Assembly: GCA_022495995.1 (NCBI GenBank)
Contig: JAFEMH010001234.1
Span: forward strand, 248,001-312,000
Length of the DNA stretch: 64,000 bases
Origin: Adenophora triphylla var. japonica
Lineage: Eukaryota > Streptophyta > Magnoliopsida > Asterales > Campanulaceae
Direction: 5' to 3'
The translations under genes were made by a program, and so were the position numbers. Within the stretch, counting starts at the first letter, position 1, and each line of letters begins with the position of its first letter. Positions 22,121-34,037 of the stretch are shown one piece after another. The notes beneath the pieces were generated by a model. The model was not told the origin of the DNA, searched no databases, and worked only from the letters and a program-made list of their open reading frames with translations.

Positions 22121-23900
22121 TTAATGTCTAAGGATTTTGTCAAAAATATTAGCTAACTGATTGTCAGTATGAACTTTTAAAAGAACAACGTTACTCTTTT
22201 CAACATGATCCTTGAGGAAGTGGTATTTGATATCTATGTGCTTTATCTTGGAATGCATCTCAGGATTGTTGGAGACTGAGATAGTTGAGGTGTTATCACA
22301 GTAGATAGGACACACTTCTTTAGGAATTTCATAGTCCACTAGTTGTTGCTTCATCCAAAGGATTTGTGGGCAGCAACTTCCAGCAGCTATGTACTCAGAC
22401 TTAGTTGTAGAAGTGGATATTGAAGCTTGCTTCTTACAAGACCAGGAAACCAATCGGTTGCACAGAAATTGACAAGTCCCATTAGTACTTTTCTTGTGAC
22501 CCTACAAGCTACAAAATTAGCATCTGAATAGCCAATTAGTGTAAATGATGAATCTTCAGGGTATCATAAACCTAAGTGAATGGTTCCCACAAGATATCTA
22601 ATTATTCTTTTAACAGCTTGAAGGTGAGATTCCCTTGGATCAGCTTGAAACCTAGCACATACACATACGGCAAACATGATATCTGGTCTACTAGAAGTCA
22701 AGTAAAGTAGAAAGCCTATCATACCTCGATAGAGTGTCATATCTAATTTCTTACTAGACTCATCTTTATCAAGATGTACATTTGTAGATTGGAGTGCTTT
22801 GAGGATGAGCAGAATCAAGTTCAAATTTCTTGATAAGATCATTTGTGTATTTGGCTTGATCGATGAAGATTCCTTCTTGAATTTGTTTAATTTGAAGTCC
22901 AAGGAATAAAGTTAATTCTCCCATCATGCTCATCTCGAGCTTGCTTTGCATAAGTTTCTCAAATCTCTTGCATAAATTTTCGTTAGTAGAACCAAATATA
23001 ATATCATCTACATATATTTGAACTAACAATGAATGACCATTATGTTTTGCAATAAATAAGGTGGTATCGATTTTACCTCTTTCGAACTTCTCGAACTTGC
23101 TTTTCATAAGTTCTCCATTGAGAAATTCACTTTTCACATCCATTTGGTATAACTTAAATTCTTTGTAGGCTGCATAGGCAAGAAACAACCTAATGGCTCC
23201 TAATCTAGCTACAGGGGCAAAAGTCTCATCATAATATATTCCTTCTTGTATGTACCCTTTTGCCACAAGTCTTGCTTTATTCCTAGTTATTTTTCCAGAC
23301 TCATCCAATTTATTTCTAAAGACCCATTTCATTCCAATCACAGTCTGATCATTGGGATGAGGCACTAATTCCCATACTTTGCATCTGTCGAACTGATTGA
23401 GTTCTTCTTGCATAGCTTCTACCCAGCTGGGATCAATAAGTGCTTCTTTTGTCTTCTTTAGTTCTATATTTGAGATCATTGCAGAGGAGAATAGACTTTA
23501 TTGTTCTTCCATACTCCTTACTTGGCCTCTAGTCATTCTTGGATCAAAGACATCACCAATCAAAAATTCTAATGGGTGACCTCTAGCTGGTCTCACTTCC
23601 CTTGGAAGGTCTTGCCTGAACGATTCTTGTCTTAAGATTTCTGAGGGAGGAGTAAAATCCGTTGAGGGAGGTGTGATAGGTTGAGGTGATCGGTTAGGAG
23701 ATGGTGAGGTTGACAGAAGATCAGTTTCAGGTTGAGGTGAAGGAAATGGTATATTTTTTGAAATTGGTTCAGGTTCAGGTGGTGTACAAGGAACATTGAT
23801 AGAGGGACTAGCTGGTATGGAATCGATTTAGGGATTTTGATGATTTGGTTCTCTGACCGATTGAGGAAAGTATGACTCATCAACTAGAGCTCTATCGGTT
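22121..23900 (-). pseudogene. Reverse transcriptase-RNase H of Sirevirus A (broken)
   Basis: RT signatures on the minus strand are [54 protein letters not shown] and YVDDIIFGST. RNase H has VSWSCKKQASISTSTTKSEY and YCDNTSTISVSNN. The frame changes at about 23480, 22900 and 22455, and the C-terminal part of RT is partly deleted after FLNGE. The region between integrase and RT (23480-24020) is Ser/Pro/Leu-rich linker with stops. Too decayed to be active. Confidence 0.85.
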
Positions 23901-24022
23901 ACATCGCTTGGAAAGCCTGAATTCTGAACTGGAGGATGATTTGCATTACTACCGGTGTTTTGATTAGAATTACAATTGTTGGATTCACCTGTCTCAAAAA
24001 CACTAGAATCATTAGTACTATT

Positions 24023-25330
24023 TTAAGCCTTGACAGACTCTAGCAAATCAAATTCATCAAAAGTAACATTAACAGATTCAACACCTTTAGAAGAGCGTTT
24101 ATTATAAACTCTAAAAGCCTTACTATGTTTGGCATAACCACCAAACATACCTTCGTCGGCTTTTTCATCAAATTTACCTCTATTCTTTACCGTTGTAAAG
24201 AACATAACATTTGCAGCTGAATATCATAAAGAAACCAATATTGGGAATTCTGCCACGTCAAAGCTTATAAGGAGCCTTGTTATGAAACTTGTTGACCAAT
24301 GACCAATTCTGAGTGAAGCATGCTGTGTTGATAGCTTCAACCCAAAAGTACTTGGGTAGCCTTGCTTCAGATATCATCGTTTTTCCAGCCTCGATCAAGA
24401 TTCTGTTCTTTCTCTCAACAACACCATTTTGTTGTGGCGTTCCAGCAGCTGAGAAGTTGTGATCAATTTTGTGATCATCACAGTACTGAGCAATGCCATT
24501 GTTCTTGAACTCCGTTCCATTGTCGGATCTCATACTGATGATGTCACTTTCCTTTTGAGTTTGAAATAGACGAAAAAGCTTGGTGGCAACTTCATAAGTG
24601 TCATCTTTGGAGATGAACATTTCCACCCAAGTATATCTTGAAAAGTTATCTACAACAACTAAGGCATATCTGCTTCCCCCTAAACTGGCAGTTGTTGTGG
24701 GGCCAAACAGATCCATATGTAGCAGCTGAAGGCACTTAGATGTGGACATGCATGGCTTGCTTTGGAATGATGTTTTATGTTGCTTTCCTAGCTGGCATGC
24801 TCTGCATTTCCCTCCATGATCAGCAGACACTTGAGGTAAGCTAATGACCAAATTTGCATTGGCTAGCTTGAATAGATACTTGAAGTTCAAGTGACTGAGT
24901 CTCTTGTGCCATAGCCATGAATTCTCATCGATGTTCTTTGCTACAAAACAAACATTAGTAACACTAGAAATAGCATTTAAATTTATAGCATATATGTTAC
25001 CTTTTCTTTGTCCAGTGAGAAGAGTTTCTCCGGTAGCAATGTTTTTGACATAACAGTTGGAAGAATTAAAAACACAGTGCATACCTTTATCAAAGAATTG
25101 TGATATGGAGAGAAGGTTATGTTTTAGACCATCCACCAAAGATACCTTCTGTATAGTAACTGTACCTCTTATGATGGATCCACGACCGACAATTTTACCC
25201 TTTGCGTTGTCACCAAAGACAACTGGAGGACCTGATGCTACTTCAATATCAGTAAGGAGATCAGCATGGCCAGTCATATGCCTTGAGAATCCAGAATCCA
25301 AACATCCTTACTTGCATCGGTTGAGGCCAT
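24023..25330 (-). pseudogene. Protease-integrase of Sirevirus A (broken)
   Basis: From about 25301: MDSGFSRHMTGHADLL (protease DSG), LSISQFFDKGM, WLWHKRLSHLNFKYL (HHCC start) and CRACQLGKQHKTSF. Then integrase has D (HMDLFGP), D (RSDNGTEF) and E (VVERKNRIL). The frame shifts near 24258, and the C-terminal part (KADEGMFGGYAKHSKAFRVYN) is in another frame at 24205-24023. The protease upstream part is cut by a stop or frame change at about 25305. Confidence 0.85.
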
Positions 25331-25392
25331 AAAGCATTTCTGAAATAAAACAATAAGCTTATGGTCCCCCTTATTCTTTTAGGTCCAAAGAG

Positions 25393-28053
25393 TTAGTTCC
25401 TCTTTGGCAGCCATACCTGACCACCACTTGTTCTTGGAGGCTCAGTGGGTCCAGACAGGTGCTTCAAGAGGCATTCATAAGCCTTGTGTCCGACAAATCC
25501 ACAATTAACACATTTATTTGATACAGGATGTGGGGAGGTAGGTGAGTTGATATTCAATTTTACCATTGCTTCAGAAGGTACTGAAGTTTGAGCATGAACA
25601 AATACTTTGGGCACAAAGGTATTGGAATTTCCTTTGTTGGTAGGTTGCAGATTTTGGGAAGATCCTTTACCGGTGGAGTTAGCCTTACCGGTTAGGACAA
25701 CTTTACCGATTTTACCAGTTGCATCTGCTTTCTTACCGGTTGAAGTTTCCAATTTTGCACCCAGACCAGCAATGTTAATTCCAACTTTGCTGTCACCATC
25801 ACCAAATGTGACATAGGGTCCCATCTTAGGATCAGCTATCTTAGCCCACTGAGATTTGTTCTTGTCAACCTTCTTAACCTTGATTTGTTCCTTCACTTTA
25901 GGGTAAGTAAGTGGAAAAGCACCAAAAGTACGAGTAGTACTTTTCTTCAGCAGGTCAGATGGACTATCATCAAACTTATTCATTAGATTCTCAGTGACAG
26001 ACTTAATAAATGTCTTGTCTTTGCAGTCATTACTGGAGTTAAATCCTAAACCAGGTTGGTCATTATTGAGACATTTGGTCTTGTAGGATTGTCTCAACAG
26101 CAGCCTTTGATTTAGAGTAAGAATCAATAGTCTTGGTAAGAGAATTGTTTCTTGAAACTAAATCATCAATTTGACTTTAGACAAACTTTGAGCCTATCAG
26201 TGAGATCTTGATTTTCTTTTCTCAACTGATCTGACTCTTGTTTGTTTTCTTTCAAAACTTTTATTTCTGTTTTAAGAGAGTCATTTTCTGAAGAGATTCT
26301 TTTAAAATCAGCAGGCATAGCTTTATGAACATTTAATTTTTCAAAATCAGAAAAGAGTTCATTCATCACCTCTGCAATATCACACTTTGACAGGTTAGGC
26401 ATTGGGTCAACAATTGGTTGATAGGTTGAGGATGATGGTTCAAAGTTAGGATCAAAATTGGGTAAAGAGGATGTCAGTTGGGAGCTTATGTCGGTTAGGG
26501 TCTTTTGGAATTGGATCGGTCGGGGTTCAAACACAGGTTGGGTATTGAAAGTTATAGGTTGGGCCTGAGTTTGAAAGGTCGGTTGCAATGGTTGCATCAA
26601 AGGTCTGAGAGTTGGAGGGGTTTTGCTTTGACCATATAGAGCTCCGCCTATACATTGAATTTTGAAGTTGTAGGGATTATCAGCTCTTGGTATAGGTTCG
26701 TCATAATATGACAGGAGAGATCTCAAAGGTGTGGTGGTGTCATTGTAAGTGCTTGATAGGTCAATGGAATTGGAATGTCTATAGATTGGTGACTGTAAAG
26801 GAGTTGGTCCTGACTCGGTTCCATCAAGAGGAACAAAGCTGACATCAGCATCTTCATCTGAGTCATTATCATTTTCTGAATCAGTCTCAAACCAAACATG
26901 CAATGCCTTTTCTGTTCCTTCCTCGGCTACTAAGCTTTTGGATCTAGGATTTTTCCTAAAAGGTTTATTCCTAAGAAATTCATACTTAGGTTGAGGACAT
27001 TTGGAAGCGAAATGGCCGGGTTTCCTACAGTTGTAGCAAACAAGCTCATCTTGGGCATTTTTGCCATCGGTTGAGGTTGAGGTTTGGCCACATCTTTGGA
27101 AAGATGAGGGTTTGGGAGTAGGAAGGTTTGTTTCCATGTTGCTGAGGCCTCTTAAAGTCTTTAAAATTTCTATAATTTCTGGCAAAGACATCAAATTCAT
27201 CTTCTTCCTCAAAAGGCTTGCTATGGTTGACATTGGTTTGGGTTTGATGGGATTGAGAGGTTGAGGGAGAGTTATTGGCAGATTGGTTGTTGAACAAGGA
27301 AAAGCCTGGGAAGATCTCAGTCTGAGCTGGCAGAGAGAGGTTTTTAAATTGTTTTTGAACTCCACCTAGCCGGTTGAGTTCTTCCTCATACAGAAATAAT
27401 TAAGAAACAATATTCTGAATGTGAGTCTTGTCTAAGTCTCTGCATTCTTTCAAAATAGCTACCTTAACATGCCATACGTCTCCGAGAGAATCAAGGAAAC
27501 GCATGTTAAGATCTTTCATGGTATATATTCTACCTAAAGATGCACAATAATTACTTACCTCACAGAAACGATCGTACGTTTCTTTGAGAGTCTCACTGGG
27601 ATTCTTCCTGAAGGACTCGAACTCAGCTACACTTTTGTACAGCCAGTTGTCCTTTGCCACCTGATCTCCTTCAAAATATCTTAGGATACTTTGCCAAACT
27701 TGCTGAGCAGTCTCATAGTTTTGTACTTGTTTGTACAGCCTATCATCTAGACCAGAAGTGGGAATGTGCATAACCTTTTTGTCTAGGGCTACACATATCT
27801 TGTCTTCCTTGGTCCATTCTTCGCGGTTCTTCGGAACAATAGTTTCATAGACCTCGAATTTTTGTTTCGATTATCTATCAGCGTGATCCATGAGAGGAGT
27901 TTTGGGTGCTCTAGGCATAGTGTTTTTGATGGGAATGATTGGACCATCTCTGACTACAGTCATTAATCTGTCATCAATTGAATCCATGTACCACATGATT
28001 CTGTTTTTCCATACTGGAAATTCGTTTTCGTTTAACATAGGTATGCTAGCCAT
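25393..28053 (-). pseudogene. Gag of Sirevirus A (broken)
   Basis: Starts MASIPMLNENEFPVWKNRIM at 28053, 87 nt after the primer site. Capsid-like parts follow at 27771-27400 (QQVWQSILRYFEGD, ETYDRFCEVSNYCASLG). Two CCHC knuckles are visible: CYNCRKPGHFASKC (27040) and CVNCGFVGHKAYEC (25480). Stops or shifts at about 27871, 27400, 27365, 26166 and 25390 split it into four or five pieces. The region between the knuckles is Ser/Thr/Pro/Gln-rich and repetitive, as in other Sirevirus gags. Confidence 0.85.
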
Positions 28054-28140
28054 GTTTCACGTTTGCATGAGTTTTCCTTTCATTTTGGAATCGGCAATTC
28101 AAGCTGCACAGCTTGGAAAAATATTTTTCAAAAATTGATA

Positions 28141-28152
28141 GCTCTGATACCA
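28141..28152 (-). other. Primer binding site of Sirevirus A
   Basis: Minus-strand TGGTATCAGAGC, the initiator-Met tRNA complement, with the same two-base gap to the LTR as in B. It fixes the 5' LTR border of A at 28155. Confidence 0.92.
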
Positions 28153-28154
28153 AT

Positions 28155-28261
28155 TATTAGGCAAAATTGGTAGGAAAATAGGCTAGAGAGGGGGTGAATA
28201 GCCTGATTAAAAATTCTTTAAACTTCTTTTCAAAACCTTTAAAAAATGTCCAAGTAACTTA
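28155..28261 (-). mobile_element. 5' LTR of Sirevirus A, segment 1
   Basis: Starts on the plus strand TATTAGGCAAAATTGG, probably a mutated TGTTAGGC. It contains the GAGGGGGTGAATAGC motif common in Sirevirus LTRs. It is cut at 28261 by the CACTA element (duplication TTA) and resumes at 35417. Confidence 0.75.
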
Positions 28262-28274
28262 CACTACAAGAAAA

Positions 28275-29095
28275 CTGACAGATACTGACGGAAATTAGTG
28301 ACGGAAATAAATCTGTCACTAATACTGACGGATTAGCGACGAAATAGCAACGACCTGGGGTGAAAAACAAAAAACGAAATTAGGACGAGATTACCGACGG
28401 ATTTAGTGACGGATATGCCGACGGATTTCATTTCGTCTCTAATCCGTCACAATTTTGGCGCCAAAAATTTGCGCACTTTTTTACCGACGAATTTGTGACG
28501 GAATGGTGACGGATATTTTTACTGACGAATTTGAGTCGTTGCTAAATTATTTAAAACAAATATTAAATTTATATTTTAGGTTAGCGACGGATTAGTGACG
28601 GATTTAATTACCGACGGATTAAAATCCGTCAGTAAATTAATTACATATTATTACCGACGGATTTGAGTCGTTGCTAAATTATTTAAAATAAACATTAAAT
28701 TTATATTTTAGGTTAGTGATGGATTAGTGACGGAATTAATTACCGACGGATTAAAATCCGTCAGTAAATTATTTGAAATAATTATTAAATTTATATTTTA
28801 GGTTAGCGACGGATTAGTGACGGATTTGATTACCGACGGATTAAAATCCGTCGGTAAATCAATTACATATTATTACTGACGGATTTGAGTCGTTGCTAAA
28901 TTATTTAAAATTATTATTAAATTTATATTTTAGGTTAGCGACGGATTAGTGACGAATTTAATTACCGACGGATTATAATCCGTCGGTAAATTAATTACAT
29001 ATTATTACCGACGGATTTCAGTCGTTGCTAAATTATTCAAAATAATTATTAAATTTATATTTTAAGTTAGCGACGGATTAGTGACGGATTTTTTA
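28275..29095. repeat. Left subterminal repeats of the CACTA element
   Basis: Dozens of ACGGATT/ACGGAAT and reverse-complement AATCCGTC motifs. From about 28580 they are organised into four to five tandem units of about 120-140 bp: GTTAGCGACGGATTAGTGACGG, then CCGACGGATTAAAATCCGTC (palindromic), then GAGTCGTTGCTAAATTATTT and an AT-rich filler. Such motifs are the typical cis sites of CACTA transposase. Confidence 0.9.
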
Positions 29096-29249
29096 AATAA
29101 AAAAAGTTAAGAATTTTTAAAGAAATAGAAGTATATAATAGAAGAGGGACGGACAATAACATATAAATTTTTTTAATTTTTTATATTTTTTTTTATAAAT
29201 AAAATTATTTGAGATGTTGGTTAGTAGTGGATTTTTTTACAAATAAAAA

Positions 29250-29760
29250 AACTATACATTTATAAATAAAAAATTAAAGAATTTTACCCGTTCCTGATTT
29301 CTTTATTATACTTTCATTTGTTTATTTTTTATCTATTTTTTTGTATAACTTTTTTAAAAAAAAAACTTTAATACTAAAAAATATCCAATATATTTATTTA
29401 TATTCATAAAAAATAAAAAAAACGATACATTTATAAATAAAAATTAAAGAATTTTACCCGTCCCTGATTTCTTTATTATACTTTCATTTGTTTATTAATT
29501 TTCTAACTTTTTTATATAACTTTTTGAAAAAAACTTCAATACTAAAAAATGTCCAAAATATTTATTTATATTCATAAAAAATAAAAAAATATACATTTAT
29601 ATATAAAAATTAAAAAAATTTACCCATCCCTGATTTCTTTATTATACTTTCATTTGTTTATTTTTTTTCTATATTTTTTATATAACTTTTTGAAAAAAAA
29701 CTTCAATACTAAAAAAGGTCCAAAATATTTATTTATATTCATAAAAAATAAAAAAACTAT
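29250..29760. repeat. 165-bp AT-rich tandem repeat inside CACTA
   Basis: Three copies of a unit of roughly 165 bp containing TTTACCCGTCCCTGATTTC, TTTATTATACTTTCATTTG and a filler with CAATACTAAAAAATGTCC. Copies start near 29265, 29430 and 29595. They lead directly into the TATAGGG structure at 29766. No coding content. Confidence 0.85.
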
Positions 29761-29765
29761 ACATT

Positions 29766-30770
29766 TAGGGTATAGGGTATAGTATATAGTGTATATGGTA
29801 TAGTATATAGTGTATAGGGTATAGGATATAATGTATAGTGTATAGGGTATAGGGTATAGGGTATAAGATATAGGGTATAGAGTATAGGGTATAGGGTATA
29901 TGGTATATGGTATAGGATATATGATATAGGGTATATGGTATATGGTATAGGATATAGGGTATAGAGTATAGGGTATAGGATATACCCTATAGGGTATACC
30001 ATATACCCTATAGGGTATACCTTGTAACCTATAGGGTATACCCTATATCCTATACCCTATACTCTATACCTTATAACCTATAGGGTATACCCTATATAGG
30101 GTATAGGATATACCCTATAGGGTATACCCTATAGGGTATACCCTATAGGGTATAGGATATACCCTATACTTTATACCCTGTACCCTATACTCTATAGGGT
30201 TTACCCTATACCCTATAGGGTATATCTTATACCTTATACCCTATACCGTATACACTATACCGTATACCCTATACTCTATACCCTATATCCTATAGGGTAT
30301 ACCCTATACCCGATAGGGTATAAGGTATACCCTATACCCTATACCCTATACTCTATACCCTATACCCTATACTCTATAGAGTATACCCTATACCCTATAC
30401 TCTATAGGGTATACCCTATACCCTATACTCTATAGGATATACCCTATACCCTATACTCTATACCCTATACCCTATACTCTCTAGGGTATACCCTATACCC
30501 TATAGGGTATACCCTATACTCTATACTCTATACCCTATACCCTATACCCTATACCCTATATCCTATACCCTATACCCTATACTCTATATAGGGTATAGGG
30601 TATAGGATTTAGGGTATAGAGTATAGGGTTTAGGGTATATTAGATTTAGGGTTTAGGGTATATGCGAGGTTTAGGGTTTAGGGTATGAGGGTATATGAGG
30701 TTTAGGGTATGTGGGTATATGAGGTTTAGGGTTTAGGGTATATGAGGTTTAGGGTATGAGGGTATATTAA
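29766..30770. repeat. TATACCC/GGGTATA inverted low-complexity block, grading into TTTAGGG
   Basis: From 29766 to about 29985 the plus strand reads GGGTATA-type heptamers and related hexamers. From about 29986 to 30590 it reads mostly the complement, TATACCC, with switches back. From 30595 to 30760 it becomes GGGTATAGG and then GGTTTAGGG, close to the plant telomere repeat TTTAGGG. The two polarities can pair into a very large imperfect hairpin. Open frames made of Tyr-Pro-Ile-type repeats (for example 29757-30002) are artefacts. Confidence 0.9.
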
Positions 30771-31590
30771 TAAGAATTATTAATATTTTAAAAGTATAAT
30801 TATTTTTTTAAATTTATTTTTGAACTGAGATAAATATTTTAGACTTTTTTTGGTAAGGAAGTTTTTTAAAAAAATTATAAAAAATAAGTTAGAAATTAAC
30901 TTAATAAATGAGGGACAGACAATATCTTTCACTATGAGTATTTTTTAAAAAAAATTTTTTTTGAATAGAGATAAATGTTTTAGACTTTTTTTAGTAAGAA
31001 AGTTTTTTTCAAAAAAATTATTTTAAGAAAATTATTTAAAAAAATTGATATTAGACATACCACTTTAATTAAAATTTTGGGTAAATCAAATAAAAGCATG
31101 TAAATATTTTAGATAACTTTTTGTAAATTTCAGTAATAAAAAAAGTCTAAAATATTTTTTCCTAGTCAATAAAAAATAATAAAAATTACTAATTATTATT
31201 AGTACTATTATTAATATTATTACTGTTTATATAATTAATATTAATATTAATTAATTAATCAATTATATAATTAATAAGTCATTAATAAATATTATTGATA
31301 ATAAATATTATTATTATTGATATTAGGCATAATATTATTTTATAGTTTAAATTATTATTATTATTAATTATTTTTATTAATTATTATAATCATGAAAAAA
31401 TACAAATATTCACAAGGATCATTATCCAAGTAACATCTTCACCATTAAATGCATCACATCCAATGGTCCAAATTCATCTCATAAAAACAAAAACACACTT
31501 TCATTTGATTGGTCCATTAATATTTACATGGATTATCAACAAATCAATCTATACCATTAATCTCACTCAAATCCAATGGTCTTAATTCAT
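30771..31590. other. AT-rich CACTA interior, no gene seen
   Basis: Very AT-rich sequence with poly-A/T runs and an ATTATTATT-rich stretch at 31180-31385. A partial direct repeat (TTTAGACTTTTTTTGGTAAG and TTTAGACTTTTTTTAGTAAG) lies near 30838 and 30982. No open frame or RNA gene is supported. Confidence 0.6.
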
Positions 31591-31690
31591 TATATATATA
31601 TATACTAGAATAAGCCCGTGTCCCCGAGGACACGTTATTTTTTTATTTTTTTAATTAAGCCCGTGTCCGAGGACACTTTTTTTTTTAATT
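31591..31690. repeat. Duplicated small hairpin AAGCCCGTGTCC...GGACAC
   Basis: After a short TA run, two copies of AAGCCCGTGTCC(CC)GAGGACAC occur at 31612-31633 and 31657-31675. Each forms a GTGTCC/GGACAC stem. The ATATACTAGAATAAGCCCGTG context resembles the beginnings of some plant Helitrons, but no matching CTRR end with hairpin was found. Identity left open. Confidence 0.5.
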
Positions 31691-31740
31691 TAAAAAAAAA
31701 AAAAATTTAAGGGCAAAATTCAATTAAAAAAAAAAAATTT

Positions 31741-32340
31741 AAGGGCAAAATGGGAAAGGGACAAAATAGTGAGTGCAAAATGGGAATTTCGGCCATTGGA
31801 ACTGTTCATAGTACTGTTCACCCCTTCCCTCATTTATACTATAGATTTCTTTTAATATTATATTCTCCTCACACACACACACACACACTTTCTCCTTCCA
31901 GTCACACACACTCTCTCTCACACACACACACTTTCTCTCTCTACTCCATCTCTCCCTTTTCGTCTCCCTCCCTCAGATCTGGCGACGGCAACGTGAGCGC
32001 CGGTCATGGACGTATCGGAAAGCATAGGAACAACGATCACCGGAGAAGACAAAGCGGAACAAGAGACGACGAATTTCACCGGAACATGAGTAGTCAGGGG
32101 AGGGTGTGAAGGAGATAGGGATTGAGTAAAAGCTAAGGGGCATTGTTGGAAGAAGGTTTGGATTAGAGCCATCGTCGTCAAATTCTTCTCACTTGGAGAG
32201 GTGGAGCAGCGGCGGCGGGTGGAAATGTCGTGTGTGAAAGAGATTAATCGCCGCCGCGAAAGAGATTAATCGCCGCCGCGAAGGAGGCGCTGTGAATCTA
32301 ACCGTGAAATCCAACTGATAATGGGAACATTATGCAATAT
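31741..32340. other. GC-richer segment in CACTA, possible captured 5' gene region
   Basis: An abrupt change from AT-rich filler. CA/CT microsatellites (31868-31890, 31915-31931) and CT-rich sequence precede a GC-richer stretch (31976-32290) with CCGCCGCG motifs. A 24-bp direct duplication (GAAAGAGATTAATCGCCGCC and following CGC) sits near 32238-32281. The composition is like a plant 5' untranslated region plus first exon, which suggests gene capture. Short open frames on both strands (for example 31750-32109 +) show no recognisable domain. Confidence 0.4.
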
Positions 32341-32547
32341 TTGGTGATCGAGTAATGTTCCCCACCATTTCCAGAGAAACACAAGGCTGATCCGTTGGTA
32401 CCTGCTCATCAAACAAGTGTATATATTCATTGGCTTGTGAGTTCATATTTGATTTGAGGAACAAACATAGATTGATAATGTAACGATTTGGAAATTTTCT
32501 TTCAACTTTAATGTATTTGGAAATTTTCTAAGAAAGGGAATCTGTTC

Positions 32548-33076
32548 GCTTTTTTAATGACTTGGTACTTTCTCTTTCACTGAGTTACCATTGCAATGAA
32601 GGGAAAATAGTCACGTTAGCCCCTCTCGGATAAAACAAATCCAGAGAACACCACACAAATCGTAACCGAATGCAATATTAGCATAGTCAGTCCCTAAACC
32701 ATTGCAACCGAGAAGGCCAATGCAAAGTCTGAAGGAGGTAGTTAATAAAATGGATAGTTATGTGCTGCCTGATCTAAATGTTGCTGTTGAGAAAAGAATT
32801 CAGCTGAGGTGGTGGGAAGGAGTTGTTAAAAGTAATGAAGATCAATAACTCCTGATCGATCTGGTGGTCAGCAACAAAGCTGGTCAAGCTAGTATAACGA
32901 GCCGATCATAGGTAATAAGTCTAACCTTGTTGTAGGTCGACTGAATTATTGAAACTGTAGTTACAGAACTATCGTATCTCTGTTTTGACCTCGCGAAAGG
33001 CTACTGAAGTTAGTGTAGAGATTTTAGTTGTTGTTAACCCGATAGATGCAGTAAGTCAGTAAGCTTTGACTAGTAC
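32548..33076 (+). pseudogene. Captured gene fragment, copy 1 (damaged last exon plus 3' UTR)
   Basis: About 520 bp closely matching 33775-34306. It covers the last coding exon and 3' flank of an unidentified host gene, but the reading frame is broken by small indels (after GGGAAAATAGTCACG, and GAGAAAAGAATTCAGC against GAGGAAGAATTCAGC). The splice acceptor CAG seen in copy 2 is altered here (TTTCACTGAG). It ends where the coiled-coil exon of copy 2 begins. Confidence 0.75.
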
Positions 33077-33087
33077 CTGACTCCTAG

Positions 33088-34037
33088 AAACTAGAAAGCA
33101 TGCGCGTCACTTTGGAGAAACAGAGAACTGAAAATGAAAGCCTGAAGCGAATTAAGGTAAAATTGCTCAGTCATTCTCCTTGGATCTTGTTTGCATCCTT
33201 TTTTGTTGATTTGACTTTCAATACTATTTATCATCACTGATCTCTTTACTGATATATCTCAGGGTGTCGTACATATGTTACTCCATGGTCAAATGTTGTT
33301 TGTTTCGTTCTCTTAATTTTCAATGTAGGCTTAAAAAAAATTTCCTGAAGTTTCAGATACATACTACTCCCTCCGTCCCTAAATGAATCGTTTTTTTTTT
33401 TTTTTCAAATTTGCTCTTGATCAGAACAAAAGTGAATTATTATTTTTTCGAAATTCATTTAGGGACTGAGGGAGTATGATTTCTTATGCAAGCCTTGGGT
33501 GGCTACTTGCTTAGTGTCATGCTACGATAAAAGGTTTTCCTTTGCTATGCTGCAACCATGATTACACCTCGTATATATTATTGCTCAACTTCAACGACAT
33601 GCTTTATTATCTAATACAAGCATGGTTGGGAGGAACAAAAAATCTGTTACTCCGTATTTTGTAGGAGGATAATGATACAAATGTTGCATGATTTCCGATA
33701 CAAATTTATTACTCCCTCCATCCAAGAAACATAATCCCATTGCAGTCAGAAGGGAGAATCTGTTACTCCATTTTTTTTAATGACTTGGTACTTCCTCTTT
33801 CAGCTGGAGTTACCATTGCAGTCAGAAGGGAAAATAGTCACAGCAGTTGCGTCCCTTTCGGACAAAACAAATCCAGAGAACACCACACAAATCGTAACCG
33901 AATGCAATATTAGCATAGCTGTCCCTAAACCATTGCAATCAAGAAGGCCAATGCAAAGTCTGAAGGAGGTAGTTAATAAAATGGATAGTTATGTGCTGCC
34001 TGATCTAAATGTTGCTGTTGAGGAAGAATTCAGCTGA
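33088..34037 (+). pseudogene. Captured two-exon host gene fragment, copy 2
   Basis: A short exon (about 33088-33156) encodes a Glu/Lys-rich helix (MRVTLEKQRTENESLKRIK). It ends at a GT donor (33157). An intron of 647 nt ends at CTCTTTCAG (33803). The next exon (33804-34037) stays in frame, encodes about 77 residues (LELPLQSEGKIVTAV ... VLPDLNVAVEEEFS) and ends in TGA. A 3' untranslated-like stretch continues to about 34306. The exon-intron structure shows capture from genomic DNA of a host gene by the CACTA element. I do not recognise the parent; the helix followed by a DLN-type acidic end hints at a nuclear or regulatory protein, but that is a guess. There is no start codon context or promoter, so it is probably not a functional gene. 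Confidence 0.65.
33367..33474. mobile_element. Stowaway-type MITE in the captured intron
   Basis: 108 bp with terminal inverted repeats CTCCCTCCGTCCCTAAATGA and its near-exact inverse at the right end, flanked by TA (33365-33366, 33475-33476). TA duplication and CTCCCTCCGTCCC ends are the hallmark of Stowaway (Tc1/mariner-derived) MITEs. A half-copy with ACTCCCTCCATCC lies at 33711-33724. It sits inside the intron of the captured gene. Confidence 0.9.

Noticed and set aside
29757..30002. 81-codon Tyr/Pro/Ile-repeat open frame
   Set aside because: Translation of the TATACCC low-complexity block, a heptamer-derived artefact.
31750..32109. 119-codon plus-strand frame in CACTA interior
   Set aside because: Starts in AT-rich filler and runs through CA/CT microsatellites giving Thr/His/Ser repeats. 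No domain. Only the GC-richer composition was kept as a weak capture hint.
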